Origin: Treponema sp.
GTDB lineage: Bacteria > Spirochaetota > Spirochaetia > Treponematales > Treponemataceae
Direction: 5' to 3'
Assembly: GCA_016294035.1 (NCBI GenBank)
Contig: JAEDCT010000025.1
Coordinates: 1 to 36,462, forward strand
DNA length: 36,462 bases
The notes under the pieces were generated by a model. It was not told the DNA's origin. It saw only the letters and a list, made by a program, of their open reading frames with translations, and did no database searches. Both the position numbers and the translations under genes were made by a program. Shown one piece after another: positions 7,217-15,514 of this stretch; position 1 is the first letter of the stretch, and each line of letters starts with the position of its first letter.

Positions 7217-8392
7217 TTATCTGGCACCGTATTCAATGTTTCCGTATTCACAAAGACATTTTTTTATTTCTGCCTGCTCAATGAGTTCAAGGGCTTTTTT
7301 CTGCTTCTTGTAAATACAGATTTTTCCATAGCCGGTTGATCCGCCCAATACCCTCATTACTTTTCGCTCTCCTTCAGGACTTTCATAATCACGGAGGAAC
7401 ATTTCACTTGTATTGCAGAAAATATCAATATCAACAACCATGCTTGAATTCTCGGCACTAACATTCCAGTGAAGTCTTTGCCCCTCTTCTGCCTCAGGAG
7501 ATTCCTGGCATGAACAGATTACGCGGCTTCTTTTCAGCCGGCTCTGGGAAAATTCAAAGACCTTGCCATTATAAACAACGAAGAGGAAAAAGCTTCCGTC
7601 GTATTCACCCTGCACACAGAATGAAGTCTGTGAAAGCATTGAACCTGTTATTTCACTAGAGATAAAGCTTGAATTAAGATGCAGGAATGGATTTGCAAAA
7701 TCCCCGCCCCAGTTTTTGTCATAGAAACCGAATGATGTCTTTGGATTTACTGTATAATCCTCATTATTGTAGCGGATAAGCCCCGTAAATTCCACGCATC
7801 CGGATGGAACATACCAGTTGAGTGACTTTGACTTATATCCTTTTCTGACAGGTCTTTTCTTTTCTATCCTGAGGTTCCAGGCAACAGATCCCGTATTGCA
7901 CATGTATTCAGGATGATCAATAAGATCCTTGTCTGTTACACTGACAACACCTTTAGTATAGTTTTCCCCAAGAACGCATTCCTTGTGCTTTTCCTTGTCC
8001 AGGGAAATAATGAAACCCTTTGAAACATAGTCAACATCTGCACATGGATAATATGAATTGATTATTGTTCTGTCGGTAAGAATGCCGGCTCTGATCATAA
8101 GAAAAGAAGGAACCACAAATTCCTGCGAAGAAGAATTCTTTGCACCGTCTGATCCGGCCAATATAAACTGAAGGTCTTTTCCGTCGTTAGAAAGTCTGTT
8201 TTTGAAACCAAGGACTGGTTCATCTGGTGAAAGAATTGGGTTAAGAAGATAGAACTCAAGAAGGAAAGTCTTTTCTGCACCAGTCATAGAGCTGATTCCA
8301 CTGACAACAAGACGCCATCTGTCAAATCCGCTCTTTTTCTGTTTTCCCTTTAGTCTGACTTTTTCATTTCTGCTAATCTTTGCTGCAGCCAT
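7217..8392 (-). CDS. Tocopherol-cyclase-like (lipocalin-fold) protein
   Basis: The protein is 391 residues and lacks a signal peptide. The central part contains GFYDKNWGGDFANPFLHLNS near residues 225-244, which resembles the conserved G-Y-x-K-N-W-G signature of the tocopherol cyclase-like family (PF14249), plus scattered beta-strand-like segments around it. Bacterial members without a tocopherol pathway have no settled function. A role in binding or modifying a hydrophobic ligand is an inference. Its ribosome-binding site (AGGAAGG just before ATG) can pair with an upstream CCTTCCCTGCC. It follows the small protein and the M16C protease on the same strand. The family assignment is from motif memory. 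Confidence 0.6.
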   Translation of the reverse strand: MAAAKISRNEKVRLKGKQKKSGFDRWRLVVSGISSMTGAEKTFLLEFYLLNPILSPDEPVLGFKNRLSNDGKDLQFILAGSDGAKNSSSQEFVVPSFLMIRAGILTDRTIINSYYPCADVDYVSKGFIISLDKEKHKECVLGENYTKGVVSVTDKDLIDHPEYMCNTGSVAWNLRIEKKRPVRKGYKSKSLNWYVPSGCVEFTGLIRYNNEDYTVNPKTSFGFYDKNWGGDFANPFLHLNSSFISSEITGSMLSQTSFCVQGEYDGSFFLFVVYNGKVFEFSQSRLKRSRVICSCQESPEAEEGQRLHWNVSAENSSMVVDIDIFCNTSEMFLRDYESPEGERKVMRVLGGSTGYGKICIYKKQKKALELIEQAEIKKCLCEYGNIEYGAR

Positions 8393-8395
8393 AGC

Positions 8396-8451
8396 CCTTC
8401 CTGCCCAAAATAAAAAATTCCAATACTTGGATATATTTTCGGCAGGGAAGG
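8396..8451 (-). promoter_or_regulatory. Hairpin that can hide the ribosome-binding site of the 8,392 gene
   Basis: On the minus strand CCTTCCCTGCC (8451-8441) pairs with GGCAGGAAGG (8405-8396) over 10 bp with one bulged C, burying the AGGAAGG site. In the loop, TCCAA-GTA-TTGGA followed by ATTTTTT forms a small terminator-like hairpin behind the 73-codon gene. The two structures are compatible rather than exclusive. Confidence 0.4.
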
Positions 8452-8455
8452 TTCT

Positions 8456-8677
8456 TTATTTAAACATTTTGTTCAAAGAATTCTTGAATTTACTGTCATC
8501 AACAGGGAAATTCTCATCCAGGAATTCAAAGCAGTTCTGAGCACCACGCTGAACATGTTCATACCAGATTGCATAAAGCTCAGGTTCAAAATCAGCTCCA
8601 GGGAAAGGTGCACCCTGAACATCTGAAACCAGCTGTCTCATTAATTTTGCAAGCTGCTCTACACTAGTCTTATCCAT
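8456..8677 (-). CDS. Small hypothetical protein, 73 residues
   Basis: Not recognised. The start at 8677 has AGAGGTGAT a few nt upstream, while the ATG eight codons earlier has no site. The protein is acidic and soluble, with a helical N-terminal part (SVEQLAKLMRQLVSDV), a Pro/Gly turn, then WYEHVQRGAQNCFEFLDENFP. It has no signal peptide or membrane segment. It lies 25 nt after the M16C protease gene and 63 nt before the tocopherol-cyclase-like gene, probably in one transcript with the protease. Confidence 0.65.
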   Translation of the reverse strand: MDKTSVEQLAKLMRQLVSDVQGAPFPGADFEPELYAIWYEHVQRGAQNCFEFLDENFPVDDSKFKNSLNKMFK

Positions 8678-8702
8678 AAATATCACCTCTGTATTTAACA
8701 AA

Positions 8703-11696
8703 TTATAGTGGAAGATTTATTATTTTTCTACTGTTTTGCCTGATTTTATCAGTAACCATGGACTTACCGCACAAAATGACCCTATCTCCCTTGAATTTGA
8801 ATCTTGCAAAGCGTTCACAAGCCTTTTTCAAGTTCTCAAGATTCATTGAAAGGATTCTCCTGATCTTTCTTCTGTTCATGTCGAGTGTAATTCCATAGAG
8901 CTCATTTGTTATGGCAAATACACCTTTTGAAGAAGGCGAGCTTGGAGTTATTTCAGATGAATAGACACCTGCAATTGCCTTGTCCAGTTCAGTCTGAGTA
9001 AATTCCTTGTCCGAAAGGGATTTCATGCTTTTCTCAAAGAATTTGAGTGAATCAAATGGATGGGGATCCCTGTATGTTCCAAACCTTGAATGGGCAACAA
9101 GTCCGTTCACAGCAAGGAATACACCATAGGCACCACCAACAGTTCTCACCTGGTTCCACAAGTCAGTTGTTTCCATAAGATGGGTGAGAATTTCATCAGC
9201 AACAACCTGATCCGTATCATATTTCGAGCAGCCTGACAATGCCGTAGAAAACCCAATGTTTCCTGGAATGACAAAAACTTCGTCACAAAACGGATTCTTT
9301 GCCTTTGTCAGTTTTCCTTCAATTTCCGTCATTTTGAAAAGACTGGCGCTGCTTTGCTTTAACTTCGGCTCAGGGGGCAAAAGAGAGCATTTTTTTGCAA
9401 GATCAGAAAATCCCCTGCGGGCAGCCTTGAGACCTTCCTCATCTGCAGTCACGGTAAACATGGCACCGCTTGATCTGATTCTTGCAAACAGGTCAGACAA
9501 AAGATTTACCAGTTTCCTGTGATTCATTTTCTTTGCCTCAAGGAAAGTTCCATAGGACGATATTCCAGAAACCAGCTCTCTGACGGCATAGGGACGTGAA
9601 GTCTTTCTGTATGCCCTGAGCATTCCATAATACAACGCCTGCTGAACAAGAGAATTTCCAAATCCCGTAATTGCACTTGAAAAAAGAGTATCAAGACGCT
9701 TTTCATCATCAAAGGAAACTTCATTTATGAATCTTGAAACAAAATCAAAGGCCTCGGAACATGTTTCCACGGGGAACTTGAATGAAATTGAAAACCACTC
9801 ACGCCCCTTAACGAGAGGATCCTTTTCAACTATGGGCACGGAACATTCTGGAATTGTCGCAAGCCTGATCCTGCAGCCAAAGTCCGCAACACATCTTCCG
9901 GCAATGTTATAAACCTTGTCCCACGAAAGGTTTGTCCATCCCACATCAGGAAATGCCACTTCAAGAATCGGAAGCCATTTGAGAAGCTGGACATGAAGAG
10001 TATCAACCGGGAAATTCACAGAGGCATAGACAATTCTGTTTGTCGGCTGCTTGCATGAAACAATTGGAATTCCAGCAACTGATGACCTTTTTGCCCTCGT
10101 GTTTTCATATATTGGCTTGAGATCCTTTTTCCTGACATAAGGAATTATGTTTGAAGGGCCTTCTTTTTTCTGAAACTCATGCATTTTGTCAAGAGTCTCG
10201 GAAAGACGTTTTTCTCCCCACTGCCTGTATATTCTTCCGGCAATTTTTTCTTCAGACTGATTTCTTTTCTTTGTCCATTCAAGGGATGGAGTCACTATTA
10301 CAAATGACCTGTTTTCATTATCAAGAAAGTATTTCCTGATGAGCCTTGAAATGTATTTTCTGTCACTGCGGAATTTTTCTTCAACACGCGCAGTTTCCCT
10401 AATATAATCAAGCAAGTCAAAAGGACTTTTTCCATATGTCCATGCCATGAGAGTTTTTCGCAGAAGGGTCAATGAATATGGCTCACTGTATCTCTTGACT
10501 TCCCTGTTCACTACATTGAACTGCAGGCACGTTCGTTCCAGATCATCATCATTGATTCCATTTCTGGCAATATCTTCCAGTGACTCTAAGATTGCATTCC
10601 TGAGCCTGAGCTGATCCTTCTTTTCTATTCCGGAAAAGGCAAAGCTGCATGTCGTATATCTTATGTAAACAGAAGGTCCGCTTTTTGAAGAAAAATCACT
10701 ACCAGGAAACCTGTCCAGAATTGATTTTACCAGCGGCGCTGAATCGGCACCTGCAATAAGCTCACACAGAAAAAACAGTTCCATGGAATCATGGCTCAAG
10801 TCTGACTTTTCGGCTTCCTTTCCGATTCTCCAGATCCAGGAACACAGCCCCTTTTTCTCATCCTCAGAATCACCCTCACATGGACCTGTTGCACGAACAA
10901 GACTTTTTATCTTGAAATCAGGATCATTTTTTGGGAACGATGCTTTTTTTCCAAAGCTGTTTACGCGGGAAATAACATTGTCACTCAGGAAATCAAGTTG
11001 TTCTTCAGTCGGGATGTTTCCATAGAGGAACACAAGACAGTTTTTCGTACAGTAATATTTTTTATGAAAGGCCCTGACTTTCTCTACGGTCAGATCAGGA
11101 ATGCACAGGGGATCTCCACCGGAATCCCACTTGTAGCAGGTTCCCCCAAGGACAGAAGATTCAATTATGTCAGATGCAACTCCATTGAACGAAGACCATG
11201 CACCTTTCATCTCGTTAAACACAACGCCCTGAATGCAAGGTTTGCCTTCATCATTGTGCTCAAGACGCCATGCCTCCTGCCAGAAGATTTCCTGGTCCAG
11301 CAAAGGAAAAAATACGGCATCTGAATAGACTGACATAAGATTAAAATAATCAGCCTTTATGAGAGAACTTGCCGGAAAGACTGTTCTGTCTGCAGATGTA
11401 AAGGCATTCAAATATGTACTCATACTCTGATTTGAAAGCTGGAGGAAAGCATCCTTTACAGGAAATTTTTTTGAACCGCACAAAACCGAATGCTCAAGCA
11501 CGTGGGCAACACCAGTTGAATCCTGAGAAGGAGTTCTGAAGGCAAAGGCAAAAAGATTTTCATCATCATCATTCAAAAGATGAAACACCTCAAGCCCGGA
11601 TTTCTCATGCCTTAGATAAATTCCGATGGAATCTGAATGAACTACCTTCTTAACATCAAGGACACGGAATCCTTTGTACAAATCATTTATTTTCAT
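8703..11696 (-). CDS. M16C zinc metalloprotease (insulinase / presequence protease type)
   Basis: Large clamshell-type peptidase that degrades short peptides inside a closed chamber. The 997 residues match the M16C (PreP/Cym1) class. The inverted zinc motif HxxEH is HVLEH at residues 65-69, within GVAHVLEHSVLCGS, and GVVFNEMKGAWSS further on probably supplies the distal Glu ligand. The domain repeat typical of M16 is consistent with the length. No signal peptide is visible, so it is probably cytoplasmic. The start codon overlaps the stop of the FliG-like gene (ATGA) with GGAGAGG upstream, indicating translational coupling. Its likely job is peptide turnover; the physical link to a FliG-like gene has no obvious functional reason. 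Confidence 0.9.
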   Translation of the reverse strand: MKINDLYKGFRVLDVKKVVHSDSIGIYLRHEKSGLEVFHLLNDDDENLFAFAFRTPSQDSTGVAHVLEHSVLCGSKKFPVKDAFLQLSNQSMSTYLNAFTSADRTVFPASSLIKADYFNLMSVYSDAVFFPLLDQEIFWQEAWRLEHNDEGKPCIQGVVFNEMKGAWSSFNGVASDIIESSVLGGTCYKWDSGGDPLCIPDLTVEKVRAFHKKYYCTKNCLVFLYGNIPTEEQLDFLSDNVISRVNSFGKKASFPKNDPDFKIKSLVRATGPCEGDSEDEKKGLCSWIWRIGKEAEKSDLSHDSMELFFLCELIAGADSAPLVKSILDRFPGSDFSSKSGPSVYIRYTTCSFAFSGIEKKDQLRLRNAILESLEDIARNGINDDDLERTCLQFNVVNREVKRYSEPYSLTLLRKTLMAWTYGKSPFDLLDYIRETARVEEKFRSDRKYISRLIRKYFLDNENRSFVIVTPSLEWTKKRNQSEEKIAGRIYRQWGEKRLSETLDKMHEFQKKEGPSNIIPYVRKKDLKPIYENTRAKRSSVAGIPIVSCKQPTNRIVYASVNFPVDTLHVQLLKWLPILEVAFPDVGWTNLSWDKVYNIAGRCVADFGCRIRLATIPECSVPIVEKDPLVKGREWFSISFKFPVETCSEAFDFVSRFINEVSFDDEKRLDTLFSSAITGFGNSLVQQALYYGMLRAYRKTSRPYAVRELVSGISSYGTFLEAKKMNHRKLVNLLSDLFARIRSSGAMFTVTADEEGLKAARRGFSDLAKKCSLLPPEPKLKQSSASLFKMTEIEGKLTKAKNPFCDEVFVIPGNIGFSTALSGCSKYDTDQVVADEILTHLMETTDLWNQVRTVGGAYGVFLAVNGLVAHSRFGTYRDPHPFDSLKFFEKSMKSLSDKEFTQTELDKAIAGVYSSEITPSSPSSKGVFAITNELYGITLDMNRRKIRRILSMNLENLKKACERFARFKFKGDRVILCGKSMVTDKIRQNSRKIINLPL

Positions 11697-13075
11697 ACGT
11701 AAACCTCTCCATCATCACGGGTAAAAATCCTAAGCTCTCCCCGTTCCCAGGCACGGCGCAAATATGAATAGAAAGAAGATGTCATGCGCTCGCTCTCAGT
11801 TCTAGTAAGATGTTCAAGCATTGATTCTTCGTCAAGAATAACCTGGGCCCTGTTATGAGATACGTTTGACAAAATCTTTTCCCGGAACTCAATGCTTTTT
11901 GCCCTGATCAGAACGGCAATATCCCTGTTATCCATATCATGAAGGTAATTCTGAAGGAATCTGTCGTCACAAGCAATAACATCTTCTTCCGTGAACAATC
12001 GTTTTCTAAGATCCGCACCAAGTTCCGGATCCTGTTCACTCAAAGTATTGATGATTGAACTTTCTGCAGCCACATCCATTCTCTTGAGTATCTGCGCAAG
12101 AACTCCACGTCCATCCATATTCTGGGAATTCTCAGTGTTCTGAGTGAGCATTTTTTCATGAAGACTCTTGTTAAGGTTTTCAAGAACATCCGGATTAACG
12201 CTCTTCATTTTTGCAAGTCTAAGAACAATTTCACCCTTTGTTTTTACATCCATTGAATTGATAACCTGAGCAGCCTTCTTCGGTTCAATCTGGGAAAGAA
12301 CAATGGCCTGGACTGCAACGCTTTCGCCTTCAATAAGAATTTTAATTCTCTCGGGATTTGAATCCTGCAGGTAGTCAAAAGGTTTTCCCTCCGGATACCG
12401 AAGGGATTTTTTCATCAGAAGGTCAGCTTTCTGTTCTCCGTATGCCTTTACCAGAATGTTTCGGGCAGTTTCCATGCCGCCTTCTTCCCTGGCCCTGGCA
12501 ATGAGTCCCTCAAACTCGGACAATATCTTGCATGATTCCTCTGGAGTGATTTTCTTAATTGAAGCCATCTCCGGAACAATCTTTTCAATCTGCTCTTCAG
12601 TCAAATGTGGAAGAATCTTTGCAGCCTCATCAACTCCAATAATCACCAGGAATTTTGCAACACGGCGGAATATGGAATCCTCGCCATTCTTTGATGTAAC
12701 AGGAACCTTTATGAGGCCACTTTCCTTGAGTGTCTTTGCGGCAGCCAGAACATCCTCGCTGGTTGCAGTCTTTTTCTGGGCAAACCATGTACCTGACTTT
12801 GCAGCAGCCTCTGCTTTTTGCCTGGTCAATTCATCCAGCTTTTCATTATGAATTTTTTCCATGCGGATATTTTTTGAATTGATTTTCTCGAACAACGGTT
12901 TGTGAACTAAAGGAGTTTTTCTGTCTTTCTTTGGCTTTTCATCCCCTGCAGATGACACCTCTCTGATCATCTGTGAAATACTTTTTGCCTCATCAAATTC
13001 ATCTGAAATATCTTTTGATTTTTCAGATTTTCCGGCATTCATATATGCATTGAGTCTTAAACTATTCAAATCCAT
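11693..13075 (-). CDS. FliG-like flagellar motor switch paralogue
   Basis: The C-terminal 330 residues follow the FliG plan: a middle domain with ILIEGESVAVQAIVLSQIEPKKAAQVI, a helical linker, and a C-terminal domain with DPELGADLRKRLFTEEDVI and ending in a RRAWERGELRIF helix. The protein is 460 residues, longer than usual FliG because of a charged 100-residue N-terminal part. Core FliG signatures are altered: EHPQ is replaced by ESVAVQ and MFxFED by LFTEED. Spirochaetes have two FliG proteins, and this looks like the divergent one (FliG1 type) rather than the rotor protein. Start choice: the ATG at 13,075 lies 6 nt after a perfect TATAAT and has no Shine-Dalgarno site, so the mRNA is probably leaderless. 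A TTG twelve codons upstream is better read as part of the -35. Confidence 0.8.
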   Translation of the reverse strand: MDLNSLRLNAYMNAGKSEKSKDISDEFDEAKSISQMIREVSSAGDEKPKKDRKTPLVHKPLFEKINSKNIRMEKIHNEKLDELTRQKAEAAAKSGTWFAQKKTATSEDVLAAAKTLKESGLIKVPVTSKNGEDSIFRRVAKFLVIIGVDEAAKILPHLTEEQIEKIVPEMASIKKITPEESCKILSEFEGLIARAREEGGMETARNILVKAYGEQKADLLMKKSLRYPEGKPFDYLQDSNPERIKILIEGESVAVQAIVLSQIEPKKAAQVINSMDVKTKGEIVLRLAKMKSVNPDVLENLNKSLHEKMLTQNTENSQNMDGRGVLAQILKRMDVAAESSIINTLSEQDPELGADLRKRLFTEEDVIACDDRFLQNYLHDMDNRDIAVLIRAKSIEFREKILSNVSHNRAQVILDEESMLEHLTRTESERMTSSFYSYLRRAWERGELRIFTRDDGEVYV

Positions 13076-13081
13076 TCCATC

Positions 13082-13111
13082 ATTATAGAAGAAAAAATTA
13101 ATAGTAGACAA
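13082..13111 (-). promoter_or_regulatory. Promoter of the FliG-like gene
   Basis: Minus strand: TTGTCT (13106-13111), 18-nt spacer, TATAAT (13082-13087). Only 6 nt separate the -10 from the ATG, so transcription should start on the start codon. Confidence 0.6.
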
Positions 13112-13153
13112 CCCGAAGACAATTCATAATCAATAATTATTTTTTTAGTGTTA

Positions 13154-13185
13154 TTGACTTAAACTTCTTTTTTTTAGATTATTAT
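13154..13185 (+). promoter_or_regulatory. Promoter of the DUF4912 operon
   Basis: TTGACT (13154-13159), then GATTAT (13177-13182, 17-nt spacer) or TATTAT (13180-13185, 20-nt spacer). The ATG is at 13,193 with no Shine-Dalgarno site, so the leader would be 0-4 nt. It is divergent from the FliG-like promoter. Confidence 0.5.
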
Positions 13186-13192
13186 TTCCATT

Positions 13193-13858
13193 ATGAAAAA
13201 AGATACTTTGTCCAGGGCTCAACTGGATTCCATGTCCACAACTGAACTTATTTCTCTGTGCGATGAATACGGAATTTCAGTACCGGACGACTTGAACAGA
13301 TTGTTTATCATTGGTGAATTGCTTGAAGCATCAATGGAATCACAGCCAGAAGAAGAATCTGTCAAGATTGTTGAAGATGACGGTGACATGCCTGAAAATC
13401 TTCCAAAATCATACAACAACACATGTGTTGATGCCATTCTCAGAAACCCGGCATGGCTTTTCGTTTTCTGGGACATTAAGGAATCAGACTCATCAAGCCT
13501 AAAATCAGATCCGGCATTCACAGATCTTTTTCTTCATGTTTCTTTTCCAAAATCAGAAGATGACAAGGCTCCGGAATATTCTTTTGATGTTAACATTGAC
13601 TTTGAAAACAACGAGCAGTATGTCCTGATTCCATCAGGAAACAGATATGTTAAAATTGATCTGGCAGCATCTTTCAATGGAAAAAAGACAGATGTTCTTG
13701 CTTCAAGCAGATACATTGAAATTCCATGCGAGAACGAAAAGATTCAGAACATGGTTCCAGGAAAGGAACTGGACTTCTCAGAACTGATCCGTCTTTCCGG
13801 CATGAAAAAAATTCTTCACGATCACTATCTGAATCACAGACAGTCATTCACAGAATAG
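13193..13858 (+). CDS. DUF4912 domain protein
   Basis: The protein is 221 residues. The N-terminus (about 6-50; LSRAQLDSMSTTELISLCDEYGI) resembles the SAP/Rho-N type helix-turn-helix often placed before DUF4912. Then comes an acidic linker, and from about residue 75 the DUF4912 core with DAILRNPAWLFVFWDI, the typical signature of this family, followed by beta strands. Biochemical function is not established. Members are often next to DUF1957/GH57 genes, as here, where the next gene starts 26 nt downstream. No signal peptide or membrane segment. It heads a four-gene plus-strand run and appears to have a leaderless or nearly leaderless mRNA. Confidence 0.8.
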   Translation: MKKDTLSRAQLDSMSTTELISLCDEYGISVPDDLNRLFIIGELLEASMESQPEEESVKIVEDDGDMPENLPKSYNNTCVDAILRNPAWLFVFWDIKESDSSSLKSDPAFTDLFLHVSFPKSEDDKAPEYSFDVNIDFENNEQYVLIPSGNRYVKIDLAASFNGKKTDVLASSRYIEIPCENEKIQNMVPGKELDFSELIRLSGMKKILHDHYLNHRQSFTE

Positions 13859-13884
13859 TCACTTAATTAAGGTAGGAACATAAA

Positions 13885-15477
13885 GTGGGCAAAAAAAATC
13901 TTGCGCTGATTATCGAAGCAAATCAGGGATATATTAGAAACACAGACAAGAACAAGAATTTTTCTGCGCAGAACAACATTCTGTTTTCTGCAATGACACA
14001 AACCTACATTCCCCTGCTTAACATGATGAACAGACTCAGGGATGAAAAAATCAGTTTCAAGATTGGTCTTGTTCTCTGCCCTGCAATCTGTGAATCATTC
14101 AATGACGAAGAAATCATAAACCAGTACATAGAACATCTTGACAATCTTATTACACTGGGAAAGAAAGAAATTGCCCGCTGCAAGAAAAATGAATATATTG
14201 ACCAGGCACAATCATGTCTTGATCACATTGAAAAAACAAAAACTGACTTCACTGAAAAATATTCATCAGATCTTCTTTCTGCATTCAAGTCTCTTGCAAA
14301 GGATGACTACATCGAGCTCATTCCAACTGCAGCAACATACGCATACCTTCCACATTATGCAGATTTTATTGAAGCACTGAACGCACAGGTTGAAACCGGA
14401 CTTTTTTCACACAAGCATTTTTTCGGCTCGGCAGGTGAAGGATTCTGGATTCCTCATGCTGCATGGGACAGGAACCTTGAATGGGTTATCAGGTCTTACG
14501 GCGTAAACTACACAATCCTGGATGCAAGATCAATTCTTTTTGCAAAAAAAGCACCTGAGACCGGAATTTTCACTCCGGTGCGATGCAGGAATTCTCTGGT
14601 CGTATTTGGAAAAGATCCTAACACTGACGAAGAAATTTTCGGTGAAGAAGGATTCTGCAAAAACCAATGCTACAGATGGCAGGAAAGGGACATTGGATTC
14701 GACTTACCGCAAAAAGAAATTGCTTCTTTCTTCGGAAAAAATGATGCCAGAATAGAAACAGGATTCAAGTACTGGGCCATTGCTGATGAAGACGAGGAAA
14801 ACCTTGTTCCATACAACAAGGACGAAGCTGCAGAACAGACCATAAAAGATGCGCTTTCATTCTACGAAAACAAAAATGAAAGACTTGAAAAGGCTTGTGA
14901 ACTTCTCGACGGAAAAGATGCATCCCTTGTCTGTGTAATTAATGCCAGAATGCTTGGTCAGAAATGGCACGAGGGCATTCAGTGGCTTGAAAACGTAATC
15001 AGATGTATTGACAGCAAAAAGGGATTTGAGCTTGCACACTGCAAAGATCTTATTGCAAATCAGTTTGAACTGGAAAAAATTGAGCCATATCCTTGTTCAT
15101 CCAACGGACTTGGATACGGAGAAGACATGCTTTCAAATGCCAACAGCTGGATGATCAGGTACACAAGAAAGGCAACAGAAAGAATGATTGACCTTGCAGA
15201 CAGATTCCCATCTGAATCATCACTCAAGGAACGCCTTCTCAACATGGCAGCAAAACAGGTTCTTCTTGCACAGTCAGGAAACTGGCAGGAAATGATCAAC
15301 GAGGGAAACATGCCTGACTTTGTGGAAGGACAGTTCAAGGACGAGATTCTGTCTTTCACAAAAGTATTTGACTCTCTTGCAAGCAACACTGTCAGCACAG
15401 AATGGCTCACCGGATGCGAGCAGAAAAACAAGATTTTCCCATGGCTTAACTACAGGATTTTTGCCCGAAAGCACTAG
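13885..15477 (+). CDS. GH57 / DUF1957-like protein, catalytic residues lost
   Basis: The protein is 530 residues with the layout of GH57 alpha-glucan branching enzymes, but the active-site positions differ. Motif 1, normally HAHLPYVRH, reads EANQGYIRN at residues 11-19. Motif 3, normally WLPE with the nucleophile Glu, reads FWIPHAAW with H191. Motif 4, normally FDAELFGHWWFEG with the catalytic Asp, reads INARMLGQKWHEG with N353. The surrounding sequence, including EPYPCSSNGLGYG and the C-terminal helical domain, stays well aligned, so the fold is probably kept. A pseudoenzyme with a binding or regulatory role is inferred. GTG start with GGTAGGA 7 nt upstream. It lies between the DUF4912 gene and the coiled-coil membrane protein. 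Confidence 0.8.
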   Translation: MGKKNLALIIEANQGYIRNTDKNKNFSAQNNILFSAMTQTYIPLLNMMNRLRDEKISFKIGLVLCPAICESFNDEEIINQYIEHLDNLITLGKKEIARCKKNEYIDQAQSCLDHIEKTKTDFTEKYSSDLLSAFKSLAKDDYIELIPTAATYAYLPHYADFIEALNAQVETGLFSHKHFFGSAGEGFWIPHAAWDRNLEWVIRSYGVNYTILDARSILFAKKAPETGIFTPVRCRNSLVVFGKDPNTDEEIFGEEGFCKNQCYRWQERDIGFDLPQKEIASFFGKNDARIETGFKYWAIADEDEENLVPYNKDEAAEQTIKDALSFYENKNERLEKACELLDGKDASLVCVINARMLGQKWHEGIQWLENVIRCIDSKKGFELAHCKDLIANQFELEKIEPYPCSSNGLGYGEDMLSNANSWMIRYTRKATERMIDLADRFPSESSLKERLLNMAAKQVLLAQSGNWQEMINEGNMPDFVEGQFKDEILSFTKVFDSLASNTVSTEWLTGCEQKNKIFPWLNYRIFARKH

Positions 15478-15514
15478 GTGTGATTTCCATTTTCCACAAG
15501 GTCAAGGGCATTGA

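Noticed and set aside
7063..7284. A 73-codon plus-strand reading frame upstream of clpB
   Set aside because: No ribosome-binding site, unlikely composition, and it overlaps the 3' end of the tocopherol-cyclase-like gene.
13061..13111. TTG start at 13,111 for the FliG-like gene
   Set aside because: It has no ribosome-binding site, is part of a good -35 box, and the ATG at 13,075 fits the -10 spacing.
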